Shown: in pieces, positions 6,877-15,629 of the stretch
Position numbering within the stretch: the stretch's first letter is position 1
Layout: the number at the start of each line of letters is the position of its first letter
Assembly (NCBI GenBank): GCA_937129145.1
Contig: CAKZMU010000062.1
Span: 1 to 33,797 of the forward strand
Source: an uncultured Lacinutrix sp.
GTDB lineage: Bacteria; Bacteroidota; Bacteroidia; Flavobacteriales; Flavobacteriaceae
Reading direction: 5' to 3'
Length of the DNA stretch: 33,797 nucleotides
Notes under the pieces: generated by a model
Told to the model about the DNA's origin: nothing
What the model saw: the letters and a program-made list of their open reading frames with translations, nothing else
Databases searched by the model: none
Translations under genes and position numbers: made by a program

Positions 6877-9426
6877 CTAACTAATATAATTCCAAATGTT
6901 TTTGTACTTACTAAGTTGTTTGTAAGTGTTTAAAATTAGGTTGTTTTCTGGGTTTGATAGTGTAGGGTCATTGCTTAAAACACGTTTTGCATAAAAACGA
7001 GCTTGTTGCAAAATATCATTATCTTTTATAATATCAGCTATTTTAAGGTTTAACACGCCACTTTGTTGTGTTCCCATAATGTCACCTGGACCACGAAGTT
7101 TAAGGTCAACTTCGGCAATTTCAAAGCCATCGTTGGTTCTTACCATAGTTTCCAATCGTGTACGACTATCGTTGCTCAACTTATGGCTTGTCATTAAAAC
7201 GCAATAGCTTTGTTCGGCACCACGACCAACACGACCACGTAATTGGTGTAATTGTGATAAGCCAAAGCGTTCAGCGCTTTCAATCACCATCACAGACGCA
7301 TTTGGTACATTCACACCAACTTCAATAACTGTGGTAGCTACCATGATTTGTGTGTCGCCTTTGGCAAAACGTTGCATTTCGTAATCTTTGTCGGCAGCTT
7401 TCATTTTTCCATGAACAATGGAGATTTGATATTCAGGTTTTGGAAAATCACGTTCTAAGCTTGCGTAGCCATCCATTAAATCTTTATAATCCATGGTCGA
7501 GCTTTCCTGAATTAATGGATACACAATATAAACTTGTCGTCCTTTTGCGATTTCATCTTTTAAAAAGCGCCAAACTTTTAGTCTGTTATTGTCATAACGA
7601 TGTACTGTTTTTATGTCCTTTCTACCTGGTGGTAATTCGTCAATTACAGAGATATCGAGGTCGCCATAAACAGACATTGCCAAGGTCCTTGGAATTGGTG
7701 TTGCAGTCATTACCAAAATATGAGGTGGAATAAAAGCCCCTCCAACCTCCCCAGAAGGGAGGCTTTTTAGCTGTTTTTCCATATGTTCTAAAACTTTATC
7801 AATATTTCCAATGACTTGCTCATTTGTAAAACGGATAACTTTAAAACCAAGGTCTCTTAAAATCAAGGTTCTTATTTCATCAATCTGTTTTTTTTGTTCA
7901 GCGTTATGATAACCACCATCCACTTCAATGACTAGTTTTTTTTCAATATTTACAAAATCAACAATAAACTCGTCAATGATGTGTTGCCTTCTAAATTTAT
8001 GACCGAGTTTTTTTGCCCTTAAACTTTCCCATAAAAAGCGCTCTGCTTCAGTACTGTTTTTTTTGTTTTCCTGTTGCAATTCCTTCATCAATTTATAAGC
8101 TGATGGACGCGCAGTTTTATATCTATCGAGTACAGTTTTTACGTCCTCCCTCTGGGAGGATAGAGGAGGGCTTTTGGGTGAGCTTTTTTTCCACAATTTA
8201 CTTCTTTGGGCAACTCCAAAACGATGTTGCTCGTCGATAATTGCGAGTCCTAAATTCTTGAATTTCACCTTATCTTCGAGCAATGCATGAGTGCCAATTA
8301 AGATGTTTAATTCGCCATTTTCGAGAGATTCATGAATTTTTCGCCTATTTAAAGTTTTAGTTGACCCAGTTAATAGTTTAATACTGATATTCAGTTTTTT
8401 ACAATATTCATTTAAACTATTATAGTGTTGAACTGACAAAATTTCAGTCGGCGCCATTAAGCATGCTTGAAAACCGTTGTCAATAGCTATAAACATTGAC
8501 ATTAACGCTACTATGGTCTTTCCAGAACCCACATCACCTTGTAGTAATCGGTTCATTTGTGCATTACTCCCTAAATCGTGTCTAATTTCTTTAATTACTC
8601 GCTTTTGTGCGTTGGTTAATTCGAAGGGTAAATACTCTTTAAAAAAGGTGTTGAAATGATCTCCAACTTTTGTAAATGGAAAGCCTTTTATTTTTGATTT
8701 ATGAATAAGATTTTTTAAAATTAATTGTAATTGAATGTAAAATAATTCTTCAAATTTTAATCGGAATTGCGCACGTGCTAAAAGCGATTGTGATTTAGGA
8801 AAATGCACATTAAAAAGTGCTTCAGATTTTGATAGTAATTTTTGCTCTGCAATTAAATCTTCAGATAAGGTTTCTGTGAATTTTCCTTTGGTTTCTAAAA
8901 ACAATTGCTGCATGATTTTTATAATCACACGGTTGGTAATGCCTTTATTTGATAATTTTTCGGTAGAAGGATATACCGCTTGCATTGCTGAACGCAAGTT
9001 TTTTTCATGGTCTTTGACTAGTTCCAATTCTGGATGAGGTATGCTAAACTTGCCGTTGAACCAATTAATTTTGCCAAACGCTACATAAGGTGCGTTGAGT
9101 TTGATGCTGTCACGAATCCACTTATGGCCTCTAAACCATACAAATTCCATCGTTCCAGTGTCGTCTTGAAAGGTTGCTACTAGCCGTTTACCTTTTTTCT
9201 GAGCCACTTCCTTTAAATTGGTGATTTGCCCAATTACTTGAACTTCAGAGCTGTTTTGTTGTAATTGGTTGATTTTGTAATACTTCGTTCTGTCAATATA
9301 TCTGTTTGGAAACAGGTTGATTAAATCTTGATAGGTATGAATACCAAGCTCCTTGCGTAGTAAATCCGCACGATTTGGACCTACGCCTTTTAGGTAATCG
9401 ATAGGTGTTTGGAGGTTTTTATTCAT
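6877..9426 (-). CDS. recG: ATP-dependent DNA helicase RecG with inserted DUF559 endonuclease domain
   Basis: RecG unwinds and regresses stalled forks and branched DNA. The start is the ATG at 9426 (MNKNLQTPIDYLKGVGP), since the frame further back only offers a TTG. Visible parts: a wedge/OB domain at about 60-140 (VIGQITNLKEV), Walker A GDVGSGKT (297-304), DEQHRFG (398-404), TATPIPRTLA (574-583), and the later helicase motifs VATTVIEVGVNVP and QLRGRVGRG. The oddity is 148 residues (418-565) between motifs II and III that ordinary RecG lacks. They carry a Vsr/DUF559 nuclease fold and map exactly to a 444-bp element with inverted-repeat ends. The protein is 849 residues; minus the insert it is 701, the usual family length. 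The helicase halves are intact, so activity may persist. Confidence 0.95.
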   Translation of the reverse strand: MNKNLQTPIDYLKGVGPNRADLLRKELGIHTYQDLINLFPNRYIDRTKYYKINQLQQNSSEVQVIGQITNLKEVAQKKGKRLVATFQDDTGTMEFVWFRGHKWIRDSIKLNAPYVAFGKINWFNGKFSIPHPELELVKDHEKNLRSAMQAVYPSTEKLSNKGITNRVIIKIMQQLFLETKGKFTETLSEDLIAEQKLLSKSEALFNVHFPKSQSLLARAQFRLKFEELFYIQLQLILKNLIHKSKIKGFPFTKVGDHFNTFFKEYLPFELTNAQKRVIKEIRHDLGSNAQMNRLLQGDVGSGKTIVALMSMFIAIDNGFQACLMAPTEILSVQHYNSLNEYCKKLNISIKLLTGSTKTLNRRKIHESLENGELNILIGTHALLEDKVKFKNLGLAIIDEQHRFGVAQRSKLWKKSSPKSPPLSSQREDVKTVLDRYKTARPSAYKLMKELQQENKKNSTEAERFLWESLRAKKLGHKFRRQHIIDEFIVDFVNIEKKLVIEVDGGYHNAEQKKQIDEIRTLILRDLGFKVIRFTNEQVIGNIDKVLEHMEKQLKSLPSGEVGGAFIPPHILVMTATPIPRTLAMSVYGDLDISVIDELPPGRKDIKTVHRYDNNRLKVWRFLKDEIAKGRQVYIVYPLIQESSTMDYKDLMDGYASLERDFPKPEYQISIVHGKMKAADKDYEMQRFAKGDTQIMVATTVIEVGVNVPNASVMVIESAERFGLSQLHQLRGRVGRGAEQSYCVLMTSHKLSNDSRTRLETMVRTNDGFEIAEVDLKLRGPGDIMGTQQSGVLNLKIADIIKDNDILQQARFYAKRVLSNDPTLSNPENNLILNTYKQLSKYKNIWNYIS
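7732..7762 (+). repeat. Terminal inverted repeat, left end of recG insertion
   Basis: It begins AAAAGCCC and contains the self-complementary core CCTCCCCAGAAGGGAGG. It matches the reverse complement of 8145-8175 along most of its length. On the minus strand it encodes the end of the insert (SLPSGEVGGAF). Confidence 0.75.
8145..8175 (-). repeat. Terminal inverted repeat, right end of recG insertion
   Basis: On the minus strand it begins AAAAGCCC and contains the palindrome CCTCCCAGAGGGAGG, mirroring 7732-7762. It encodes the first residues of the insert (KSPPLSSQRE). Confidence 0.75.
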
Positions 9427-9481
9427 GCAACTAAAATAATTCTTTTGCAAATAATAGCAAGGTCAATTAATAATTTGGTTT

Positions 9482-9489
9482 TAACTTTG
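9482..9489 (+). promoter_or_regulatory. -7 box of patatin-like gene
   Basis: TAACTTTG matches TAnnTTTG and lies 17 bases before the ATG at 9507. No TTG at a 17-23 base spacing was found, so only the -7 element is supported. Confidence 0.4.
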
Positions 9490-9506
9490 TAACACTTAAT
9501 TAGTTT

Positions 9507-10412
9507 ATGAGAGCATTAGTTATATCAGGAGGAGGGAGTAAAGGTGCATTCGCTGGAGGCGTTGCACAGTATTTGATACAGGATTTAGGATATGAATATG
9601 ATATGTTTTTAGGTACATCTACTGGAAGTTTATTGATTCCGCATTTATCATTAAACAAGATAGACAAAGTGTATGAGTTATTTACCAATGTTACCCAACG
9701 CGATATTTTTAGCGTAAGCCCTTTTGTGCAGCGAAAAAAAGGAGATAGAGAGTATGTATCTATAGATTTTATTAATTCCTTATGGCAATTTATACGTATG
9801 AAACGAACCTTTGGTGAAAGTAAACATTTAAAGAAAAATATAAGACGAAATTTTACCAAAGATGAATTTGAAACTATTCTTGCCACTAAAGAAGATGTGG
9901 TCGTAACAGTGTCTAACCTGTCTAAAAATAGAGTAGAGTATAAGTCGATTAAAGATTGTACGTATGAAGAGTTTTGTGATTGGATTTGGATTTCGTGTAA
10001 TTACATTCCGTTTATGTCTTTGGCTACGGTTAATGGCTTTGAGTATGCTGATGGAGGTTTGGGTTGCGTAATTCCAATAAGAGAAGCGATTCAGAGAGGT
10101 GCAACTGAAGTTGATGCTATTGTTTTGGAAGCTGAAAACATGGAAAACAAAAAGGTGTTAGGCAAAAATCCTTTTTCATTAATGCTTGGATTGTTTGGTC
10201 ATTTGTTAGATCAAGTAGAAAGAAATGATATTACCATTGGTAAATTAGCAGCCAAAAACAAAAATGTAAACTTGAATTTATATTATACACCTACAAGCTT
10301 GACCGAAAACTCACTGATTTTCAGCAAACGTTTAATGGTTAATTGGTGGCAACAAGGATACGATTATGCTAAGAAAAAGCATCAAGACCCTTTGTCTAAT
10401 GAGTTGAAATAA
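9507..10412 (+). CDS. Patatin-like phospholipase
   Basis: A probable lipid acyl hydrolase with a Ser-Asp catalytic dyad, 301 residues and no signal peptide, so probably cytosolic or peripheral on the inner membrane. Motifs: oxyanion loop GGGSKGAFAGG (8-18), nucleophile elbow GTSTG with Ser38, and the catalytic Asp182 in YADGGLG. These are the three expected patatin signatures in the expected order. Substrate unknown. It is divergent from recG (81 bases between starts) and converges, with 7 bases between stops, on the next gene. Confidence 0.93.
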   Translation: MRALVISGGGSKGAFAGGVAQYLIQDLGYEYDMFLGTSTGSLLIPHLSLNKIDKVYELFTNVTQRDIFSVSPFVQRKKGDREYVSIDFINSLWQFIRMKRTFGESKHLKKNIRRNFTKDEFETILATKEDVVVTVSNLSKNRVEYKSIKDCTYEEFCDWIWISCNYIPFMSLATVNGFEYADGGLGCVIPIREAIQRGATEVDAIVLEAENMENKKVLGKNPFSLMLGLFGHLLDQVERNDITIGKLAAKNKNVNLNLYYTPTSLTENSLIFSKRLMVNWWQQGYDYAKKKHQDPLSNELK

Positions 10413-10419
10413 TTTTAGA

Positions 10420-10941
10420 CTACCAAAGTTCTCCTACCTCATTTTTTATAAATGCTAGAGCTGCATCACTAGGTGCTCTCTTTTCCATCATTTCGGTTAA
10501 AATAACTTCTCTTAGCTTATCGGCAGTTCCTGTTTTTTCCAATAAACCAGCTTTTCTAATAAGTTGAATAGTGGTGTTTTTTGCAGCAACAATAATGTTC
10601 CAACATTCATCACTTACATAGATTTGCTGTGATAAATTATGTTCAAATTCTTGTTCGATTGTTGCTACAAGTAACGATTCGTAAGCACTTTCATCTGAGC
10701 TAGTTGGACTTACTCTTACCAGTAATTTAGCTGGTGCAATACGTTCTAAAAATAGTGCCATACGTTCGTATGCTTGCAAACGGATTGGTAAGGTGTTTAC
10801 TTGAATATCTTTGTGTAATAAAAAGCGTCTGCGGCCATCTTCATTTTTAGTATGTTCTTTAAAAAAGTAGTAGGCAATCATTCCAGTAATTAAGGCTGGA
10901 ACAGCATATAAAATGACTTCAAAAATTTTTTCAACTTCCAT
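10420..10941 (-). CDS. Membrane-anchored conserved hypothetical protein (DUF7935-like)
   Basis: 173 residues with a single N-terminal membrane helix (about 8-26), followed by a basic loop (RRRFLLHKDIQVNTLPIRLQ) and a helical cytosolic domain. The features LQAYERMALFLERI and EQEFEHNLSQQIYVSDE look like a protein conserved across Bacteroidota that I recall as DUF7935; the name is from memory. No catalytic motif. The ATG at 10941 follows the stop of the upstream gene by 124 bases, a gap that holds a degenerate tandem repeat. Confidence 0.8.
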   Translation of the reverse strand: MEVEKIFEVILYAVPALITGMIAYYFFKEHTKNEDGRRRFLLHKDIQVNTLPIRLQAYERMALFLERIAPAKLLVRVSPTSSDESAYESLLVATIEQEFEHNLSQQIYVSDECWNIIVAAKNTTIQLIRKAGLLEKTGTADKLREVILTEMMEKRAPSDAALAFIKNEVGELW

Positions 10942-11000
10942 AGGTTATTGTTTAGGTGTTTGTTAATTGGTTTGGTAAATGTACTATAACTTTTTTAAAA

Positions 11001-11065
11001 CTGCCTACTGAGTACTGAATACTGAGACTGCGACTGAGTAATGAGACTGCGACTGCAAACTGAGA
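11001..11065. repeat. Degenerate short tandem repeat (ACTGNG-type)
   Basis: About 65 bases made of variants of a 6-7 base unit such as ACTGAG, ACTGCG, ACTGAA and GACTGC, running up to the stop codon of the gene at 11066. The units are imperfect. Its place directly after a stop suggests slippage-prone filler or a decayed repeat. Confidence 0.7.
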
Positions 11066-12607
11066 CTAACTCTTCCCACCCAAATACACACAATCTTTTA
11101 AATCTTGCATATTTGTATAGGAAACAGGTGTTTTTTCGTAATTATAGGTTTTGTTCAGTTCTTCCGATAAATTATGGTCATCGACATTCACATCAATATC
11201 TTTCATAGTAAACTGACATGGGTGTTCGTATCCAGCAGCATGAGTTATTTCTACTAATTCTTTTCTAAAGGTTTTAAAATATTGCGCTAAACGTAGTGAC
11301 TTTAAAGGAACATCGATACCGTTTTGCAACCATTTACTCTGGGTTGCCACACCACTTGGGCATTTATTGGTATGGCAAACTTGCGCTTGAATACAGCCAA
11401 TACTCATCATAGCTTCTCGTGCTACATTAATACAGTCAGCACCCATCGCAAACGCCATGGCAGCTTTTGCAGGAAACCCTAGTTTACCACTTCCTATAAA
11501 TACTATGCGTTCTGTAAGTTGTCGTTTTTTAAATACTTTGTACAAATCACTAAAACCGTATACCCAAGGGAGTGATACATGGTCAGCAAAACTTGGAGGC
11601 GCAGCACCTGTGCCACCTTCACCGCCATCAACAGTAATAAAATCAGGACCTTTTCCAGAAGCTAGCATAAGGTCTGCAAGTTCTTCCCATTCATTTAATT
11701 TTCCAATGGCAGCTTTAATACCAACTGGAAGACCAGTATTTTCAGCAATGTCTTCAATAAAATCCATGAGCTCTTTAACATTTGAAAAAGCTGAATGATT
11801 TGGAGGCGACAATACGTCTTTACCAACTTCAACACCACGAATATCTGCAATTTCTTGAGAGATTTTTGCTCCTGGCAATACACCTCCTTTGCCTGGTTTT
11901 GCTCCTTGGGATAACTTTACTTCAATGGCTTTAATAAATGGGTTATCATTAACTAATTGTTTTAATTTTTCCATTGAAAAGTTGCCATCTTTATCACGAA
12001 CACCAAAGTAGCCTGTCCCAAAGTGAAACACGATGTCACCTCCGTTACTGTGATAAGGCGATAAACCACCTTCGCCAGTATTGTGGTATGCATCTGCAAT
12101 TTGAACACCTTTATTCAAGGACTCCACAGCTTTTGCCGATAGCGACCCAAAACTCATGGCAGATATATTAATAATAGACCTTGGACGATAAGGTTTTTTG
12201 CGTTTGTTGTATGCTCCCATCACTTTTGCACATGGTAAAAAAGTTGGGTTTATTGTATTAGGATGATTATCAGACAGTTTATAAGGCATCATCGCATTAT
12301 TAATAAAAATATGATGGTGTGCATAAATATCACGGTCTGTCCCAAAGCCTTCGTAGTTGTTTTCTTTTTTTGCCGAAGCATAAATCCAACCGCGTTCAAT
12401 ACGGTTAAAAGGCAATTCTTCCCTGTTGTTAGCGACGAAATACTGACGAATTTCTGGGCCAATTTTTTCAAACAGATAGCGTAAATGACCAACAATTGGG
12501 TAGTTATGACTAATAGTGTGCTTACGTTGAAAAATATCACGTATAGCTACCAATAATAAAACAATAAGTATCCACATCCACCAAGATATTTGAGACAAAA
12601 ACTCCAT
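11066..12607 (-). CDS. Membrane-anchored FMN/Fe-S glutamate synthase-like protein
   Basis: A stand-alone version of the FMN-binding synthase domain of GltB, 513 residues. A membrane helix at about 8-24 anchors it, then the alpha/beta barrel carries the FMN and substrate motifs: NISAMSFGSLSAKA (148-160), HNTGEGGLSPYH (175-186), GAKPGKGGVLPG (236-247) and VDGGEGGTGAAP (327-337). The 3Fe-4S cysteines are Cys405, Cys411 and Cys416 (GCIQAQVCHTNKCP). The amidotransferase domain of true GltB is absent, so classical GOGAT activity is doubtful; the real substrate is unknown. It begins six bases after the stop of the DsrE-like gene, indicating a shared transcript. Confidence 0.92.
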   Translation of the reverse strand: MEFLSQISWWMWILIVLLLVAIRDIFQRKHTISHNYPIVGHLRYLFEKIGPEIRQYFVANNREELPFNRIERGWIYASAKKENNYEGFGTDRDIYAHHHIFINNAMMPYKLSDNHPNTINPTFLPCAKVMGAYNKRKKPYRPRSIINISAMSFGSLSAKAVESLNKGVQIADAYHNTGEGGLSPYHSNGGDIVFHFGTGYFGVRDKDGNFSMEKLKQLVNDNPFIKAIEVKLSQGAKPGKGGVLPGAKISQEIADIRGVEVGKDVLSPPNHSAFSNVKELMDFIEDIAENTGLPVGIKAAIGKLNEWEELADLMLASGKGPDFITVDGGEGGTGAAPPSFADHVSLPWVYGFSDLYKVFKKRQLTERIVFIGSGKLGFPAKAAMAFAMGADCINVAREAMMSIGCIQAQVCHTNKCPSGVATQSKWLQNGIDVPLKSLRLAQYFKTFRKELVEITHAAGYEHPCQFTMKDIDVNVDDHNLSEELNKTYNYEKTPVSYTNMQDLKDCVYLGGKS

Positions 12608-12613
12608 AATGAT

Positions 12614-13156
12614 TTAAAATTTAATAAAAATATAATCGTTTTTTTGATATTGAATAAGTGCTGTCATTGCTGATAATGCAAACTTTACATTTGGGTTGGC
12701 GTTGTCTTTGGTAATGCCTCTAAAAGACGCTGTTTGTCCGCAAATAATAATATCTGCGCCAGCTTCGGTAAGGTCGTTTATTAATTTTAAATTCGGGTTG
12801 TCAACACCATATTTTTCTTTGTAAGCCTCGTTGTTCAATACATCTTGCCATGCACCACCATGAATGGTCATAGCTACTTTTAATTGCTCTTTTTTCATGC
12901 CTTCATTAGCATGCATATTTAAAAATCGTGCGGCTGTAACAATGTATTTGTTGATGACACTTTTGTCTTTTGATGATTGAGACACATCAAAAATCACTTT
13001 AAATTCTTCTGAAGTATTGGTTGGAATGTCAATATTTTCGACATTAAAAGTTTCTCCAAAATTTTTAATAATCTTTCCATCTACACGTTCATTTTGAGCG
13101 AATGCTGATAAGCAAATTATGGCAAAAAGGAATAAAGTTAATTGTAGTTTTTTCAT
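12614..13156 (-). CDS. Secreted DsrE-family protein
   Basis: 180 residues with a cleavable signal (MKKLQLTLFLFAIICLSAFAQ) and a DsrE/DsrF-like fold in the remainder. Seen: FKVIFDVSQSS (start strand), RFLNMHANEGMKKEQLKVAM and the Cys motif ADIIICGQTASFRG, where the family usually has its sulfur-carrying Cys. DsrE-like proteins relay sulfur or sulfane groups; a periplasmic role for this one is inferred from the signal. It is upstream of, and closely linked to, the membrane glutamate-synthase-like gene. Divergent from pcrA with 133 bases between starts. Confidence 0.85.
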   Translation of the reverse strand: MKKLQLTLFLFAIICLSAFAQNERVDGKIIKNFGETFNVENIDIPTNTSEEFKVIFDVSQSSKDKSVINKYIVTAARFLNMHANEGMKKEQLKVAMTIHGGAWQDVLNNEAYKEKYGVDNPNLKLINDLTEAGADIIICGQTASFRGITKDNANPNVKFALSAMTALIQYQKNDYIFIKF

Positions 13157-13289
13157 ATTATTAAATTATGAACGTTAAAGATATTTAAATTTTTATGAAA
13201 CCGAATAGCTCAATTATAATTGTTTATAATTATTGCAAATATCATTAAGAAATCTTCGTAACATTGGCTAAATTCACGCTTTAAAATTA

Positions 13290-15629
13290 ATGACGTTGGA
13301 GAAGTATTTAAGTCAGTTAAACGAAGCACAATTAGCACCAACTTTGCAAAAAGATGGTCCTATGATTGTAATTGCAGGCGCAGGCTCTGGAAAAACTAGA
13401 GTACTCACCTATAGAATTGCTTATTTAATGAGTCAGGGTGTTGACGCATTTAATATTTTGGCGCTGACGTTTACAAATAAAGCTGCCAAAGAAATGAAAG
13501 GCAGAATTGCCGAAATTGTAGGAGACGGAGAAGCCAAAAATCTTTGGATGGGTACATTTCACTCCGTTTTTGCTAAAATTTTGCGTTTTGAAGGTCATCA
13601 TTTAGGGTTTCCAAGTAACTTTACCATTTACGACACGCAAGATTCTCAAAAATTGTTAGGCTCCATAATTAAAGAAATGGGCTTAGAGAAAGATATCTAC
13701 AAAACAAAGCAGGTATATAGCAGGATTTCTTCTTATAAAAACAGTTTAATAACCGTTAAGGCATATTTTAAAAACCCAGAACTTATGGAAGCCGATGCTA
13801 TGGCTAGACGACCAAAAATGGGAGAAATTTATGCTGAATATGTTGACCGTTGCTTTAAAGCTGGCGCTATGGATTTTGATGATTTGTTATTAAGAACCAA
13901 TGAGTTGTTAACACGTTTCCCAAATGTTTTGGCACAATACCAAGACAAATTCCGTTATATTTTGGTTGATGAGTATCAGGATACCAATCACTCACAATAT
14001 TTAATTGTTCGTGCCTTGGCAGACCGTTTTCAAAATATATGTGTAGTTGGTGATGATGCGCAAAGTATATACGCATTCCGAGGAGCGAATATTAACAACA
14101 TCTTAAATTTTCAGAAGGATTACGACAATGTAAAACTCTATCGTTTAGAGCAAAATTACCGCTCTACAAAAAATATTGTAGGCGCAGCAAATTCAGTAAT
14201 TGAGCATAACAAAACCAAGCTTGATAAAGTGGTATGGACAGCCAATGAAGAAGGACAAAAAGTAAAGGTGCACCGTTCATTAACCGATGGTGACGAAGGT
14301 CGTTACGTGGCAAGTACCATTTGGGAAGAAAAAATGAACAACCAACTGCTCAATAGTGATTTTGCAGTATTATATCGTACCAATGCGCAATCTCGTGCCA
14401 TTGAAGATGCATTGCGTAAACGTGATATTCCTTATCGTATTTATGGAGGTTTATCGTTTTACCAACGTAAAGAAATTAAGGATGTGACAGCGTATCTGCG
14501 CTTGGTTTTAAATCCAGCAGATGAAGAAGCATTAAAACGTATTATTAATTTCCCAGCGCGTGGTATTGGGCAAACAACTATTGATAGATTGCTGGTTGCG
14601 GCAAATAATTACAACAAAACCATTTTTGAAATTTTAAAAAACCTTGATACAATTGACATTAATATTAATAACGGTACAAAAAATAAACTAAGGGATTTTG
14701 TAACGCTTATTGAAAGTTATCAAGTAATGAATAAAACTGCTAATGCGTTTGATTTAGCCGAACATGTTTCTAAAACAAGTGGTTTAATAAAAGAATTCAA
14801 TAAAGATGGTACACCAGAAGGTGTTACGCGATTGGAAAATGTGCAGGAGCTGTTAAATGGTATCAAGGATTTTGTTGACGGACAAAAGGAGTTAGCAGAT
14901 GCTGGCGATTCCCTTGCAGAATTTTTAGAAGATGTGGCACTTGCAACAGATTTAGATGCCGACAAAGGCGACCCAAACCATGTGGCATTAATGACCATAC
15001 ATTTAGCTAAAGGATTGGAATTTAATCATGTATTTATAGTTGGTTTAGAGGAAGATTTATTTCCAAGTGCTATGAGTATGAATACGCGTAGTGAACTTGA
15101 GGAAGAACGTAGACTTTTTTACGTAGCCATAACCAGAGCTGAAAAACAAGCCTATTTAACTTATGCTTTAACGCGTTATCGTTGGGGAAAATTAATAGAT
15201 GCTGAGCCTAGTAGATTTATTGAAGAAATTGAAGATGAATTTTTAGACATTCTCACGCCAATTGAAGAACGACGAATTAACCCAATGTTGTCAGCGGATA
15301 TTTTTGGTAATGTTGAGCCCAATAAAATTAGGTTTAAGCCACCAAAAAAATATGAGCCTAAACGGAAAAGTAAATTAAAACCAAAACCAGAAGGTATTAA
15401 AATAAGTACGCCTAAGAATTTTAAAAAAATAACCAAATCTAATGAAAACACTAATTTGTTTGATAGCAAACTAGCAGTAGGTAATATTGTAAAGCATTTA
15501 AGGTTTGGAAAAGGCGAAGTACTTAAAATAGAAGGAGTAGGAGCTGATATGAAAGCTGAAATTAATTTTGAAAATGGAGGTTCTAAGAAATTATTGTTAC
15601 GTTTCGCTAAACTTAAAGTTATAGGTTGA
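13290..15629 (+). CDS. pcrA: UvrD/PcrA-type superfamily I DNA helicase
   Basis: A 3'-5' helicase for repair, replication restart and removal of RecA filaments. 779 residues. Walker A AGAGSGKT (29-36), LALTFTNKAAKEMK, DEYQDTNHSQY (about 226-236), GDDAQSIYAFRGA, LEQNYRST, FAVLYRTNAQSRA, TIHLAKGLEFNHVF and VAITRAEKQAY cover the conserved motifs in order. The last 55 residues (GNIVKHLRFGKGEVL) resemble the Tudor-like tail of PcrA/UvrD that contacts RNA polymerase. A Lys/Pro-rich linker lies before it. The stop TGA shares its final A with the ATG of the next gene, indicating translational coupling. Named pcrA by architecture; uvrD would be equally acceptable. Confidence 0.95.
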   Translation: MTLEKYLSQLNEAQLAPTLQKDGPMIVIAGAGSGKTRVLTYRIAYLMSQGVDAFNILALTFTNKAAKEMKGRIAEIVGDGEAKNLWMGTFHSVFAKILRFEGHHLGFPSNFTIYDTQDSQKLLGSIIKEMGLEKDIYKTKQVYSRISSYKNSLITVKAYFKNPELMEADAMARRPKMGEIYAEYVDRCFKAGAMDFDDLLLRTNELLTRFPNVLAQYQDKFRYILVDEYQDTNHSQYLIVRALADRFQNICVVGDDAQSIYAFRGANINNILNFQKDYDNVKLYRLEQNYRSTKNIVGAANSVIEHNKTKLDKVVWTANEEGQKVKVHRSLTDGDEGRYVASTIWEEKMNNQLLNSDFAVLYRTNAQSRAIEDALRKRDIPYRIYGGLSFYQRKEIKDVTAYLRLVLNPADEEALKRIINFPARGIGQTTIDRLLVAANNYNKTIFEILKNLDTIDININNGTKNKLRDFVTLIESYQVMNKTANAFDLAEHVSKTSGLIKEFNKDGTPEGVTRLENVQELLNGIKDFVDGQKELADAGDSLAEFLEDVALATDLDADKGDPNHVALMTIHLAKGLEFNHVFIVGLEEDLFPSAMSMNTRSELEEERRLFYVAITRAEKQAYLTYALTRYRWGKLIDAEPSRFIEEIEDEFLDILTPIEERRINPMLSADIFGNVEPNKIRFKPPKKYEPKRKSKLKPKPEGIKISTPKNFKKITKSNENTNLFDSKLAVGNIVKHLRFGKGEVLKIEGVGADMKAEINFENGGSKKLLLRFAKLKVIG

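Larger units (their letters stand above)
7732..8175 (-). mobile_element. 444-bp DUF559 endonuclease element inserted in-frame in recG
   Basis: The segment is bounded by 31-bp imperfect inverted repeats (7732-7762, 8145-8175) and is exactly 148 codons long, starting and ending on recG codon boundaries. Removing it joins LWKKSSP to IPPHILVMTATP, which reads as a normal RecG. The inside (RecG residues about 457-549) is a DUF559/MTES_1575-like domain: STEAERFLWESLR, KFRRQHIIDEFIVDF (Asp490), LVIEVDGGYH (Glu501, Asp503) and IRFTNEQVI, the pattern of a PD-(D/E)xK Vsr-type nuclease. No transposase is present. It is not an intein, since the splice-junction residues are missing. A mobile or once-mobile, endonuclease-bearing insertion is inferred. 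Confidence 0.75.

Noticed and set aside
7732..8175. Intein in RecG
   Set aside because: The insert neither begins with Cys/Ser/Thr nor ends in His-Asn before a Cys/Ser/Thr, and no splicing-domain blocks are visible; the nuclease belongs to DUF559, not to LAGLIDADG or HNH.
7350..8240. Plus-strand open frames opposite recG (127 and 75 codons)
   Set aside because: They are antisense shadows of a clearly coding gene and begin without any start context.
9500..9886. Minus-strand frame opposite the patatin gene
   Set aside because: Lies entirely within the other strand of a gene with all three patatin motifs.
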